Shown here piece by piece: positions 50,443 through 58,650 of a DNA stretch of 64,000 bases. The notes under the pieces are model-generated. The model made no database searches and was not told the DNA's origin. It worked only from the letters and a program-made list of their open reading frames with translations. The stretch's first letter is position 1. Each line of letters opens with the position of its first letter. Origin of the DNA: a virus. Location: positions 186,001 through 250,000 of the IMG/VR virus record IMGVR_UViG_3300013104_000001; one strand, written 5' to 3'. The position numbers and the translations under genes were made by a program.

Positions 50443-51632
50443 TGGCTTTAGATCAAGAGTATTACGAAAAGGCATTAGGGATCTTGACATCTAAAGGTTT
50501 CTCTGATAAAGAAGCTGACCAGATTGCCACGACACTCTCTGTGTATTTGCCGATGCGTTTCATCAAAGCTGATGATTGGGCGACCATGCCTTACGATCAA
50601 CATCCCGCTAATCCACTGGCATTTAAGCACATGCCCTTGCTTGACAAGATACCTGAATTAAAGAAGCCAGTGATCCTTCGGATGCCAACGGATTTCACTT
50701 ACACCACCTACGGGCAGGAGTACTGTCCTGGTCCAGATGCACCTACCTATACTACTGGGCCTGATGGCTACACCCATCATCCGGTTGGCTGGACAAGTGG
50801 GATTGTTGGGCCAACAGGTGTTTCTGGCGAGGCTGGCTTTGAGGAAGTTGATGATCTCGAAGTCAGTGACTTAACCTTTAACTTCACAAACCGACAGCGC
50901 GATGATGCTGGATTCCGTCTGCCTGTTCAATCACTAATCAGTCAGTTCACTATCGTGGTGGCTATTGGCGGTAAGGCAACTGAAATGACATTGGAAAGCT
51001 TCATTCAGAAAATGGGAGGTTATGACAAAATCCCTGCTTCTGCACGAGCCGCTATCGACCACGTCATGGAGCACTATCACAACACCCCTGTGGAATTCGG
51101 CGGCACGCTTGAAGGCGCAATGCCGTCAATGTCGATACGCGAACTACCGGGCGGTGTATCACCAAAGGAAGCTGAGTATCTAAAGCTTAATGACCTCAGT
51201 GATATCGAAGGGATCAAACGTGCTTATCCGAATATAGATGAAGAGACTGCTCAAAGTCTGTCGGATCTGCAACGTAAGATCGATCAGCGTCTGGGCCGTC
51301 ACTGCCATGAGCCAGCTGACGTTGAAATGTTTGGTCTACCTCGGGTCTTACCTGAAGTGGTTCAGCAAGCTCAACGTCAGTATCGTGGCAGTCTGTTTGA
51401 GAAGTTCTTAGCCGATGAACCAATCGAAGAACCTCATGACGCCATCGTGAAGATCCTGAGGCACTCTGTTCGCCACCTGGGTCATGGATTCCAGATTACC
51501 ACCCCGTTGTTTGGCCAGTCCTACAAGAACCCTACCGGGCCACAGACCATGCCAGGTTTGGAGAAAGGCCCGAACGGCAAACCACATCGTCGTAAGAAAG
51601 GAAAGGGGAAACGCTATGAGCGCGGATACTGA
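50442..51632 (+). CDS. Unknown protein with short collagen-like stretch, 396 aa
   Basis: GAGGGAGAG precedes the ATG. Residues 103-128 contain Gly-x-y-like triplets (GIVGPTGVSGEAG), too short for a real collagen helix. Residues 145-230 are mixed fold and the C-terminus is very basic (KPHRRKKGKGKRYERG). It overlaps the next gene by 17 bases. The function is unknown. Confidence 0.65.
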   Translation: MALDQEYYEKALGILTSKGFSDKEADQIATTLSVYLPMRFIKADDWATMPYDQHPANPLAFKHMPLLDKIPELKKPVILRMPTDFTYTTYGQEYCPGPDAPTYTTGPDGYTHHPVGWTSGIVGPTGVSGEAGFEEVDDLEVSDLTFNFTNRQRDDAGFRLPVQSLISQFTIVVAIGGKATEMTLESFIQKMGGYDKIPASARAAIDHVMEHYHNTPVEFGGTLEGAMPSMSIRELPGGVSPKEAEYLKLNDLSDIEGIKRAYPNIDEETAQSLSDLQRKIDQRLGRHCHEPADVEMFGLPRVLPEVVQQAQRQYRGSLFEKFLADEPIEEPHDAIVKILRHSVRHLGHGFQITTPLFGQSYKNPTGPQTMPGLEKGPNGKPHRRKKGKGKRYERGY

Positions 51633-52422
51633 TAAAACTGGACCTATTCCAGATATGCGTACTGTACCATGGGCTGAGCAAAGTGATCAGAACTTGCTTT
51701 GTCGTAACGGCGAACCCATGCACTACGTCATTGTCGATTACGGTATAGGTGGCGAAGCCAAGGCGTATGCCGAGCTGATGGAAATCAATAAACGTTTACC
51801 GACTGTGACGGCGGAGTTGGTTCAGGCACGTGATTTCACACACGCTTATAAGGCACAGCTGTATGCCTCTGAGCGTAATTGGATCCTGGTGCATATTTGT
51901 AATACGTTAGCCTGGCGCGGGCACGGGATGTGGATTACTCGTCATACCGGTGACATCGTGGCTTATCACGGTGGTTCAGGCGACAAGGGCTGGTGCGCAC
52001 CTATGGACCCAGGGATGGTTTACAGTAACGATTACGCCAATCCTCAGCTTAGTAAGCATAGTTTCATAAAGGGACTGGAGGAGACTTTGGAGCATGGTTC
52101 TCCTTTGGATTATCCTAAACAGATCTTTGTGGCGGAGAATACCACCGACGATAAGGATTTCCGTAAGTTTGTTGATCGCATTAAGACATTGGTGAAACAG
52201 TACGATATCAAAGTCATACTGAAGCCGTATGAACAGTTAATCATGCAAGCGCCAGATACCTGGTCTAATGTCTTCCTCGGTTTGGAAAAGGACCGTGCAC
52301 AACACGAGTCTATTTTGCAAATCATGTCCCTGAAAGTAAGAAAGGAAATCAAAAATGGACCTAAGAAACCTCTCGAAGGACTCAAAGGTGATACCGGTTA
52401 CCATGGACGATCACGGCGTTAG
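51616..52422 (+). CDS. Unknown protein, 268 aa
   Basis: I chose the ATG at 51616, which has AGGAAAGGGG upstream; a longer frame to 51484 would lie within the preceding gene. The middle (NWILVHICNTLAWRGHGMW) is aromatic and hydrophobic; the C-terminal half is helical and ends basic. It overlaps the next gene by 68 bases. The function is unknown. Confidence 0.65.
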   Translation: MSADTDKTGPIPDMRTVPWAEQSDQNLLCRNGEPMHYVIVDYGIGGEAKAYAELMEINKRLPTVTAELVQARDFTHAYKAQLYASERNWILVHICNTLAWRGHGMWITRHTGDIVAYHGGSGDKGWCAPMDPGMVYSNDYANPQLSKHSFIKGLEETLEHGSPLDYPKQIFVAENTTDDKDFRKFVDRIKTLVKQYDIKVILKPYEQLIMQAPDTWSNVFLGLEKDRAQHESILQIMSLKVRKEIKNGPKKPLEGLKGDTGYHGRSRR

Positions 52423-52651
52423 TGATCGCGATACCATCGAGCATCAAATTATCGTAGCCAATCGTTATGAGGGGTCAACCGATGATTTGGTTCAGCAAGT
52501 GAAAGATCGTGTAGCACGTGGTGGATTGGTATTTAACACCGGCGACGACATTGATCAAAGCAGCTGGACACCTGAGAAAGTGGCTGAGTTGAAACGCGTC
52601 GTTCAACACATCCGTGACTCAGAACAAAGCGTCAAACATGGCCAGGGGTAA
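52355..52651 (+). CDS. Small acidic protein, 98 aa
   Basis: AAGGAAATCAAAA precedes the ATG, which lies inside the end of the previous gene. Acidic and mostly helical (STDDLVQQVKDRVARGG). The stop lies within the terminator hairpin. The function is unknown. Confidence 0.6.
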   Translation: MDLRNLSKDSKVIPVTMDDHGVSDRDTIEHQIIVANRYEGSTDDLVQQVKDRVARGGLVFNTGDDIDQSSWTPEKVAELKRVVQHIRDSEQSVKHGQG

Positions 52652-52665
52652 TCCCTGGCTTTATG
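52641..52665 (+). terminator. Hairpin followed by TTTATG
   Basis: GCCAGGG (52641-52647) pairs with CCCTGGC (52653-52659), followed by TTTATG (52660-52665). The left arm overlaps the last codons of the preceding gene. Confidence 0.75.
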
Positions 52666-52686
52666 CCATCCATTGGAGATAGTTAA

Positions 52687-53130
52687 ATGGACGCAAGCAA
52701 TATGGTTACGGCAGGGTTATTGTTCCTAGCATTTATCGTTATTGGAGCCTCCTGTCTTTGTCGTTATTTGGTGCATGATAATGACCGGTATGCAATCGGT
52801 TCGCGTAGAGCACTGTGTCGTTTAGCAAAGAAGCTGAACCACGCAATCCATCTGCCCCGCACATCGACTAACTTAGGTCCAGTTGAAATGGCCTTGGGAA
52901 CATCATTGTCTCACTTCGAGGATATCACAGGTAAGATAAAGGATGACGCGGCACGGGCTCAGGTAGAACTTAGCTTCATGGTTGTCCGCGGTGCTATGCC
53001 TGGTCTTCCTCTTCGTATCTGTGTTGATGACACCATTTTCTGTTTCGATGAAGATGGTTATAATCAACAAGCCGTATTGAAGTCACTTAAGGATTTTAAT
53101 AACTCTTTAAGTAAAGTCAGTAAAAGTTAA
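52687..53130 (+). CDS. Membrane-anchored protein, 147 aa
   Basis: TTGGAG precedes the ATG. Residues 6-27 (MVTAGLLFLAFIVIGASCL) form an N-terminal membrane helix; the remaining 120 residues look like a soluble alpha/beta domain. It may be anchored in the host inner membrane. The function is unknown. Confidence 0.65.
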   Translation: MDASNMVTAGLLFLAFIVIGASCLCRYLVHDNDRYAIGSRRALCRLAKKLNHAIHLPRTSTNLGPVEMALGTSLSHFEDITGKIKDDAARAQVELSFMVVRGAMPGLPLRICVDDTIFCFDEDGYNQQAVLKSLKDFNNSLSKVSKS

Positions 53131-53133
53131 TCG

Positions 53134-53157
53134 CAAATAGTTTCAAATCTATATCAC
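53134..53157 (+). promoter_or_regulatory. TCTATATCAC promoter-like motif with CAAATAGTTTCAAA
   Basis: CAAATAGTTTCAAA leads into TCTATATCAC (53148-53157). It matches the arrangement upstream of the polymerase gp68-like gene (36733-36757). It lies about 50 bases before the lipoprotein-like gene. Confidence 0.5.
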
Positions 53158-53208
53158 GTCGGAGAATGACCTCTCACTATTTAACCAAACTGTATTAGGG
53201 AAATAAAG

Positions 53209-53649
53209 ATGAAACTGACTATTTGGGTGGCGATCGTTTTTGGTGTGTTGTTTGCAGGATGTGTGCGAGCAGAAGACAGTACGCGAGAAGTGGGTGGTTG
53301 GTATGCTGAGTACAACACAGCATCGGTGCACTACTCGACCGCAAATAAGAAAGAACAGGAACTCACCATGGAATGCCTGTTGGGTGACTGGACGTTTGCG
53401 TATGCAGATAAGATGGGCGAAGAAACAAATTCCGTGGATGACAAAATGACAATCGTGGTCGACGGTGCAGCTTATGCTGTGCCGAAGACCCAGAAACAAC
53501 GTGATGTCCTTTATGCCGCAATTGCCCATGCGAAGAAAGGTATTCAGTTCCGTACTCACCAGTTTGGTGATTCGGATGTCTTCCCGGTAAAAGGTTTAGC
53601 AGTATTATTCCAGGACTTGCCGTTTGAAGTGAGTCCTTGCATTAGTTAA
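53209..53649 (+). CDS. Probable exported lipoprotein, 146 aa
   Basis: The N-terminus (MKLTIWVAIVFGVLFAGC) has a Lys, a hydrophobic core and a lipobox LFAG-Cys at 14-18, so signal peptidase II processing at Cys18 is likely; cleavage after VRA (residue 21) by signal peptidase I is an alternative. The mature part is acidic at the start and beta-rich. Phage-coded lipoproteins often alter surface receptors to exclude other phages; this role is inference. AGGGAAATAAAG precedes the ATG. Confidence 0.65.
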   Translation: MKLTIWVAIVFGVLFAGCVRAEDSTREVGGWYAEYNTASVHYSTANKKEQELTMECLLGDWTFAYADKMGEETNSVDDKMTIVVDGAAYAVPKTQKQRDVLYAAIAHAKKGIQFRTHQFGDSDVFPVKGLAVLFQDLPFEVSPCIS

Positions 53650-53692
53650 TCTTTCTGTATAACCACTCATTCAGTTTATTAGGAGTATAATC

Positions 53693-54397
53693 ATGATTAC
53701 CGTTACTGATGCTGTAAAGCGTCGTTTTCGTTTAGAGCGTATTATTGCCAACGTTCGACGTGATGGCTGGACAGGCAAGGACATCGAGTTCGTTATTAAG
53801 AGCGATGATAGCGCCTCGATCAATGACACCACCCGTGGCGGCCCCAACCGCATGACAGCGACTTACCTGATCATGGGTAACCGTGCTGAAGTGAGTGTAA
53901 CCGTTCATGCCGAAACGAACAGCCACGACGGTATCAAAGATATCTGCGCGACCATCCGTGATGCTCAGGGTAAAGAGCTCGAAATCAGTGACGTGCGTTT
54001 CGCGGTGACAACTGAACTACAGGAATGCATGCTGCGTGTTGAACAGACACCGGCCTCTGTGCTTGATGGTCTGGTAGGCGGGCCGATGGGCGATCCAACG
54101 CATATGTTCATCATCGACGAAAGCTACAACGTATTTGTCGGTACCGAGAACGATACCCAAGCCGACTATACCTTGGCTGGTTGTCTGATTGCTAATCTCA
54201 GTTCTCACAATGCCGAGGCCAATGGCATGGAAATCATCGGGAGTTATCCTGATGAAGATGGTCACCATCACTATGTTTCAATCTACTGGGATGCACCGTT
54301 TGTTTCTAACGTGACACCTAGTGAGAAAGATGCATGGTTTAAACATCTGGATGCATTAGTCACACTACTGCTGGAAAAGATTAAAGTTTCAGTGTAA
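53693..54397 (+). CDS. Unknown protein, 234 aa
   Basis: TTAGGAG precedes the ATG. Codon bias suggests strong expression. A basic N-terminal helix (DAVKRRFRLERIIANVRRD) is followed by a beta-rich domain. Residues 180-205 are acidic and His-rich (GSYPDEDGHHHYV). No motif is recognised. Confidence 0.7.
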   Translation: MITVTDAVKRRFRLERIIANVRRDGWTGKDIEFVIKSDDSASINDTTRGGPNRMTATYLIMGNRAEVSVTVHAETNSHDGIKDICATIRDAQGKELEISDVRFAVTTELQECMLRVEQTPASVLDGLVGGPMGDPTHMFIIDESYNVFVGTENDTQADYTLAGCLIANLSSHNAEANGMEIIGSYPDEDGHHHYVSIYWDAPFVSNVTPSEKDAWFKHLDALVTLLLEKIKVSV

Positions 54398-54406
54398 GTA
54401 ATATCA

Positions 54407-54436
54407 GGTAGGGGGCATACTCCCTACCTTTATTTT
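54407..54436 (+). terminator. Intrinsic terminator
   Basis: GGTAGGG (54407-54413) pairs with CCCTACC (54422-54428), followed by TTTATTTTTT. It differs from the TTATG-type elements by its T run. Confidence 0.75.
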
Positions 54437-54513
54437 TTGTGGTAATCTGCCACAGAAAAACTGTTGGTAATACTACCGACGGTATTCACTCAATAAACTG
54501 CGAGGAATAAACG

Positions 54514-55119
54514 ATGTCTAAATTTGATGATCGGGTTAAAAGGTTACAGGAGTTCGGCAAGAATGCAAGACCTAGCTTTGTTGAAAAGCTGGATGACGTA
54601 ACCAAGATTAAACACGGGTGTCTCGATATAACGTACAAACGCTATCCGACGCCTGATGCAGAAATAGAGATTTTCTATAAAGAGAAGATTCTCTTAGCGC
54701 GTAAACCCAATCTGACCGAAGCATTAGAGTACGCTTATGTCGGTGTTACCCTATCTAACCCGCTACTGGGCGACTGGTGCTACGGATATGAGAAGGATGA
54801 TGTGTTATCACATATCACCGATATGTTGAAAATGTTGGGGGTAGAGGTACCGCGTCCAAATGTAGACACCCGTCTCATCACAGGTATCCATCGTAGCATT
54901 CAGTTACGCACTGAAGAGGGTTACCTTCATCCTAAAGAAGAAGACATCCGGGTAACAGTGCATCGTTGCATCCCTGCGAACTGGGGCGCACTAGTCACAA
55001 CGATCTCGTTATCTAACTGGAATGTGACTATCAGTCAGAAGTTCAATGAATATGGTCATGACGGTCTGATCAACTTGGATGAATTGGCGCGTAAGTTATA
55101 TGCGAAACACTTTGAATAA
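54514..55119 (+). CDS. Unknown protein, 201 aa
   Basis: CGAGGAATAA precedes the ATG. Mixed alpha/beta protein with several Tyr and Asp residues; no catalytic motif. Its plan (strand-rich centre, final helical ELARKLYAKHFE) resembles the unknown protein encoded at 7941-8498 only in a general way. The function is unknown. Confidence 0.65.
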   Translation: MSKFDDRVKRLQEFGKNARPSFVEKLDDVTKIKHGCLDITYKRYPTPDAEIEIFYKEKILLARKPNLTEALEYAYVGVTLSNPLLGDWCYGYEKDDVLSHITDMLKMLGVEVPRPNVDTRLITGIHRSIQLRTEEGYLHPKEEDIRVTVHRCIPANWGALVTTISLSNWNVTISQKFNEYGHDGLINLDELARKLYAKHFE

Positions 55120-55129
55120 CGAGGTTAAG

Positions 55130-55531
55130 ATGGGCAACGCATATTGTAAAGTCGTAGCGATTCACGGCATCTATGTCCATAGTGCGGCAATGGAAGCAAT
55201 TTCAGCGAAGTATAAAAAGTGCTTTCGTTTGGCATACAACTTCGTCAATGCTACCCAGCTATCGCAGCAACTCAAGTTAGCGTCACGCAACAGCGAGATC
55301 CTGATCGTTGATACCAGCGAATTCACCCGCCGGGCATTGGTCAATTTGGATGAGCAGTTCTATTGCATCTATCCAGGTGGTGAGCAACCCACCGAAGCTT
55401 CACAGAAACACCAACGTGGTTGCCGTATGACGCCTCACTGTATGCATATTGAAATCGGCGATATAAACGATTTTGAGAGCCTTAAGTGGGAAATACGACC
55501 TGATGCTGGTATTCGCATCACACGTCCTTAG
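55130..55531 (+). CDS. Unknown protein, 133 aa
   Basis: CGAGG lies before the ATG at 55130; a longer frame from 55079 would run within the preceding gene. The product is an alpha/beta protein starting YCKVVAIHGIYVHSAAME, with six Cys and a His-rich centre (CRMTPHCMHIE). The function is unknown. Confidence 0.6.
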   Translation: MGNAYCKVVAIHGIYVHSAAMEAISAKYKKCFRLAYNFVNATQLSQQLKLASRNSEILIVDTSEFTRRALVNLDEQFYCIYPGGEQPTEASQKHQRGCRMTPHCMHIEIGDINDFESLKWEIRPDAGIRITRP

Positions 55532-55543
55532 GACGGCATATAA

Positions 55544-55588
55544 CCCCTCCGTAATGGAGGGGCTTTTATGACACTGCTTTTTTTTTTA
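55544..55588. terminator. Hairpin followed by TTTTATG and T run, between convergent genes
   Basis: CCCCTCC (55544-55550) pairs with GGAGGGG (55556-55562), followed by TTTTATG (55564-55570) and a run of ten or more T (55578-55587). It separates the forward gene ending at 55531 from the reverse cluster ending at 55589. Confidence 0.8.
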
Positions 55589-55930
55589 TTACAATACCAA
55601 CCCCTGAGCGAGCTGGGAACTATATTGAGTGACATGATAGTTCGCAGATTTCTCAAGCTGTTCGGTACAGCGATAAACACGCGGTTTCATTAACGGAATT
55701 CCAGCCGCCGTTAATACCCGTTGGTTGTCGGTATTCTCGTCAACTTTGATCGTGACCTCCGTTGTTTGAAAACCGAAGACTTCACGTTTGACCGCACGGT
55801 ACTCTGCATCAAGACAAACAATCTTGTTATTCAGAACCAACCGTACACAAACAGGGTACGTGGTAGTAAAACGACTACCCAACCCAGATAAGGCAACCTT
55901 AAGCAAAGCTTGTTTCATTGTTTGCAGCAT
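55589..55930 (-). CDS. Unknown protein, 113 aa
   Basis: I use the ATG at 55930 with GTGGAAAC upstream; a GTG at 55945 is a possible earlier start. The product is strand-rich and basic (FTTTYPVCVRLVLNNKIVC). It is the last gene of the reverse cluster 58561-55589. A structural or assembly role is suggested by context only. Confidence 0.6.
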   Translation of the reverse strand: MLQTMKQALLKVALSGLGSRFTTTYPVCVRLVLNNKIVCLDAEYRAVKREVFGFQTTEVTIKVDENTDNQRVLTAAGIPLMKPRVYRCTEQLEKSANYHVTQYSSQLAQGLVL

Positions 55931-56004
55931 GTGTGTAGTTTCCACGAATGATGGAAGAAGTAATGTAATGGGGGAAAGTATCCATCTTGTCCCCTCATAA
56001 TAAT

Positions 56005-56475
56005 TTATTTGCCGGCCAACTTTGCAAGTTCTTCATGTAACTTTTTCATTTCTTTCTGACCGTCAGGTAACTCTTTGTTGAAGTCAGCTAATCCGTACAT
56101 AAGTTCTTTACGCTTACAGTACGGGTACTTCATCCATTGCTGGAATGATAAACCGAATTTGCCCAGTATATCACATCTTAGATATTCTAAAACATAATTT
56201 CGGTATCCGACCAGATCCAGACTGTTCTCCTGCTCTGACTGCATCACGAGAGAGAAAGGCGATGTCTCTGCGTCATGATCGACAATACCAAAGGTATCGT
56301 CGTAGAGTTCAGTCATACGGATCAACGGATATTCCCGATGGGCCGTCAGGAACTTGGGATCATCTAATGCCTTATCCCAAGCATCACTGCGATCAGTAAC
56401 GTCTAAACCGAAATCCCAATGGATTAGATGTCGGCTTGTTCGAACGTCTGATTCAACGTATTCACCATGAGGGTA
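56005..56475 (-). CDS. -1 frame extension of the upstream protein, about 156 codons
   Basis: This frame is open from the slippery site at 56475-56482 to a TAA at 56005 and has no ATG with a ribosome site until deep inside (a TTG at 56325 is the first start-like codon). The text before that start already reads like protein (HWDFGLDVTDRSDAWDKAL, then EYPLIRMTELYDD). The frame would be joined to the 532 residues before the slip to give a product of about 688 residues. The end is helical and Lys/Glu-rich. Confidence 0.6.
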   Translation of the reverse strand, partial: YPHGEYVESDVRTSRHLIHWDFGLDVTDRSDAWDKALDDPKFLTAHREYPLIRMTELYDDTFGIVDHDAETSPFSLVMQSEQENSLDLVGYRNYVLEYLRCDILGKFGLSFQQWMKYPYCKRKELMYGLADFNKELPDGQKEMKKLHEELAKLAGK

Positions 56476-58070
56476 AAAAAAACTTTACCGACGTTCAGCG
56501 GCGTGTACGCAGGGAACATGTTGTTCACCATCGGCTGTCTGGTTTCACAGACTGGGCATTTCCAACGCGGCATTGCCATCACGCCAATAGTCACCCGGTT
56601 AATGAATGCACCGACCTGATCGTTGAACGCTTTACGGATATCCTGCACGGCACTGAACTGTTTCAGCAGGCTAGCGATGTCTTCTTCGCTATCAACATAT
56701 TTGCCATCATCAAATTCGATACGTGCAATCCAGTGTGCGTAACCACGCATAGAGGAGAGAGCAGCTTGTTTGTTGATGTACTCCTCACGCTGTTCACGTG
56801 TGAGACTGTTGTTAAACGTTTCAGCAACCGCCTGCTCGATGGTGTTGATCCAGTCCTGACCAGCATCAGTTTTCTGTTCGAGAGATGGCACGCGCAGATA
56901 GTACTTAACGCCAGCGACTTCGAAGGTATTGTCTTTCAGAACTTCGAAGGCGGTTTGGTAAGCAATAACCTGTTCAGCCGTGCGAGCAGAATAATGCGAC
57001 ATGTGTTCGCGCTGTACACTGCTCAGACGTGAGTTGTCGATGATTGTCAGACGAGCGATGTTAACTTTAGCCGCTTCGATGTGGTTACATTTCTTCGGAT
57101 CAACAACGCAACCCTGAGCGATCTGATAACCAGATTTGAAACGTGCACCGAGATAGGCCGCAGCCAGCAGATCCAGATCAGGTTCTTTGATCAGACCACG
57201 CAGGACTTTCTTATCGGTGGTGCCGATAGATGAATCGGTGATCATACCCAACAGGAAGTCAGCCATGTGTTTGCGCACAATGACATCGAGGTTGTTGAAT
57301 ACAATACCGTTAGTACGACGACCGATGGTGACCTTTTCATTCATCAATGAAGTTTGCATATCAACAAACTCATCGTCACCGGCAATCAGGATGGTGACCC
57401 ACAGACCGGAATGCGGCAAAGGCAGATGGACATAGTCACCCATGTTCATAACTGAACGCGCACGCATAACTGCCTGCTGGCCAGTTAAACGACCATCTTC
57501 GCTGACAGATTTCTTAACCGGTGGTTTAGAGATACCCTGGACCGTACCGTTTGGTAACAGGATGCCCTGCAGCCATTCAGCACCGCTGTAAGTAATGGTG
57601 TCGCGTAACCCATCTTTATAAGACAGGTTAGAGATTGCAGCACTGACCAGAGCCAGCCAAATAAAGGCGCGTTCCTGGCCGTGCAGGCTGATGATCTCTT
57701 TCAGTAACTTAGTGTCACCTGAAGCATCATCAAGTTCATTCATCATCGCAACTGCTTCATCGTAGTTGCTGTGAATGATCGACATCACGCCGCCATCAGT
57801 AGCGTCTTTGATATTAGCAAACGCTTTGATGATCGGGTTCTGGTTTCTGTTAGAGATCGGCTGTTCAACACGCAGGTCTTCCTGCTCAGTTACTTCAGCC
57901 TCTGGCAGCACACCCGGCCCGCTTGCAGGTTGGTCTTCATCAACAGGGGTAGGCGCTGGTGCCGGCGCTGACTTTACATCAACACGTGGTGAATCGGGAT
58001 CAACAGCAGGAACAGCATTGACCACTTCTTCGTTCTGCTGTGAAGCAGTGACGTTGTTATCATCGGACAT
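56424..58070 (-). CDS. Virion assembly-like protein with C-terminal CxxC, 548 aa (unshifted form)
   Basis: AAGGATGCTACATA precedes the ATG on the reverse strand. The first 80 residues are Pro/Asp/Glu-rich and disordered-looking; the rest is mainly helical. The end (WKCPVCETRQP, then NVGKVFFTLM) resembles the C-terminal pattern of T4-type baseplate hub assembly proteins (gp26/gp51), where a CxxC is followed by a Phe-Phe strand. The codons coding VFF are a T8 run that forms an in-frame T-TTT-TTT slippery heptamer, and the -1 frame stays open for 156 codons. The layout parallels tail assembly chaperones (lambda G/GT, P2 E/E'). Role in tail assembly is inference. Confidence 0.7.
   Translation of the reverse strand: MSDDNNVTASQQNEEVVNAVPAVDPDSPRVDVKSAPAPAPTPVDEDQPASGPGVLPEAEVTEQEDLRVEQPISNRNQNPIIKAFANIKDATDGGVMSIIHSNYDEAVAMMNELDDASGDTKLLKEIISLHGQERAFIWLALVSAAISNLSYKDGLRDTITYSGAEWLQGILLPNGTVQGISKPPVKKSVSEDGRLTGQQAVMRARSVMNMGDYVHLPLPHSGLWVTILIAGDDEFVDMQTSLMNEKVTIGRRTNGIVFNNLDVIVRKHMADFLLGMITDSSIGTTDKKVLRGLIKEPDLDLLAAAYLGARFKSGYQIAQGCVVDPKKCNHIEAAKVNIARLTIIDNSRLSSVQREHMSHYSARTAEQVIAYQTAFEVLKDNTFEVAGVKYYLRVPSLEQKTDAGQDWINTIEQAVAETFNNSLTREQREEYINKQAALSSMRGYAHWIARIEFDDGKYVDSEEDIASLLKQFSAVQDIRKAFNDQVGAFINRVTIGVMAMPRWKCPVCETRQPMVNNMFPAYTPLNVGKVFFTLMVNTLNQTFEQADI
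56475..56482 (-). promoter_or_regulatory. Probable programmed -1 frameshift slippery site (T8)
   Basis: On the reverse strand the codons GTT-TTT-TTT-ACC contain T-TTT-TTT in the reading frame. The zero frame ends 16 codons later at 56424, while the -1 frame continues to 56005. A downstream stem could exist in the following 60 bases, but I see no strong one. Confidence 0.6.
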
Positions 58071-58087
58071 TATGTAGCATCCTTCCC

Positions 58088-58561
58088 TTATTTAAGCTTC
58101 TTATTGAGATCGACCAGCGTAGGCTCATCGATTTTATCTTTTGCTGCAGCTGCTACGCCGTGAGCGTGTGCTACATCAGACGACGCCAGGATAGGAGCGC
58201 AGTGGTTCTGCATGACGTCCATCAACTTTGCTTGTTGCTGTACATAGAGCTCATGGATGCGCAGGAATTCAGACAGGTTATTAACATCCATGGCATAACC
58301 GGTACGGCCAGCATGTTGCGCTTTGATGTTCGGCAATTCAGCATCGACAGCTTTGGTTGCTTCCAAGGCTTTTTCGATATGCATGCTCAGCGCAGTTGGG
58401 TTTGGATGAAAACGCACGATGTTGTTGTTAACTGCCAACAAACAGGTGTTATTGATTTCATTACGCAAATTAATCGTATAACTTGCGACATCGTTTAGAT
58501 ATTCCCAAAAATGGTCCGGCTGATGTACTTCCGGTGCCGTTGGGGGTTTATGTCCAGACAT
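58088..58561 (-). CDS. Unknown helical protein, 157 aa
   Basis: CAAGGA precedes the ATG on the reverse strand. His- and Pro-rich start (MSGHKPPTAPEVHQPDHFW), then long helices likely to form coiled coil (EFLRIHELYVQQQAKLMDV). It is the first gene of the reverse cluster, 17 bases before the frameshifted gene, and likely works with it in virion assembly. Confidence 0.65.
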   Translation of the reverse strand: MSGHKPPTAPEVHQPDHFWEYLNDVASYTINLRNEINNTCLLAVNNNIVRFHPNPTALSMHIEKALEATKAVDAELPNIKAQHAGRTGYAMDVNNLSEFLRIHELYVQQQAKLMDVMQNHCAPILASSDVAHAHGVAAAAKDKIDEPTLVDLNKKLK

Positions 58562-58650
58562 AAGAGGTCCTTGAGGTGGCTTTACTTGAGGCTTACATAT
58601 ATTGACGCGAAAGATGTCGACAATTACAACGTTTTATAAAAGGAAAGGAC

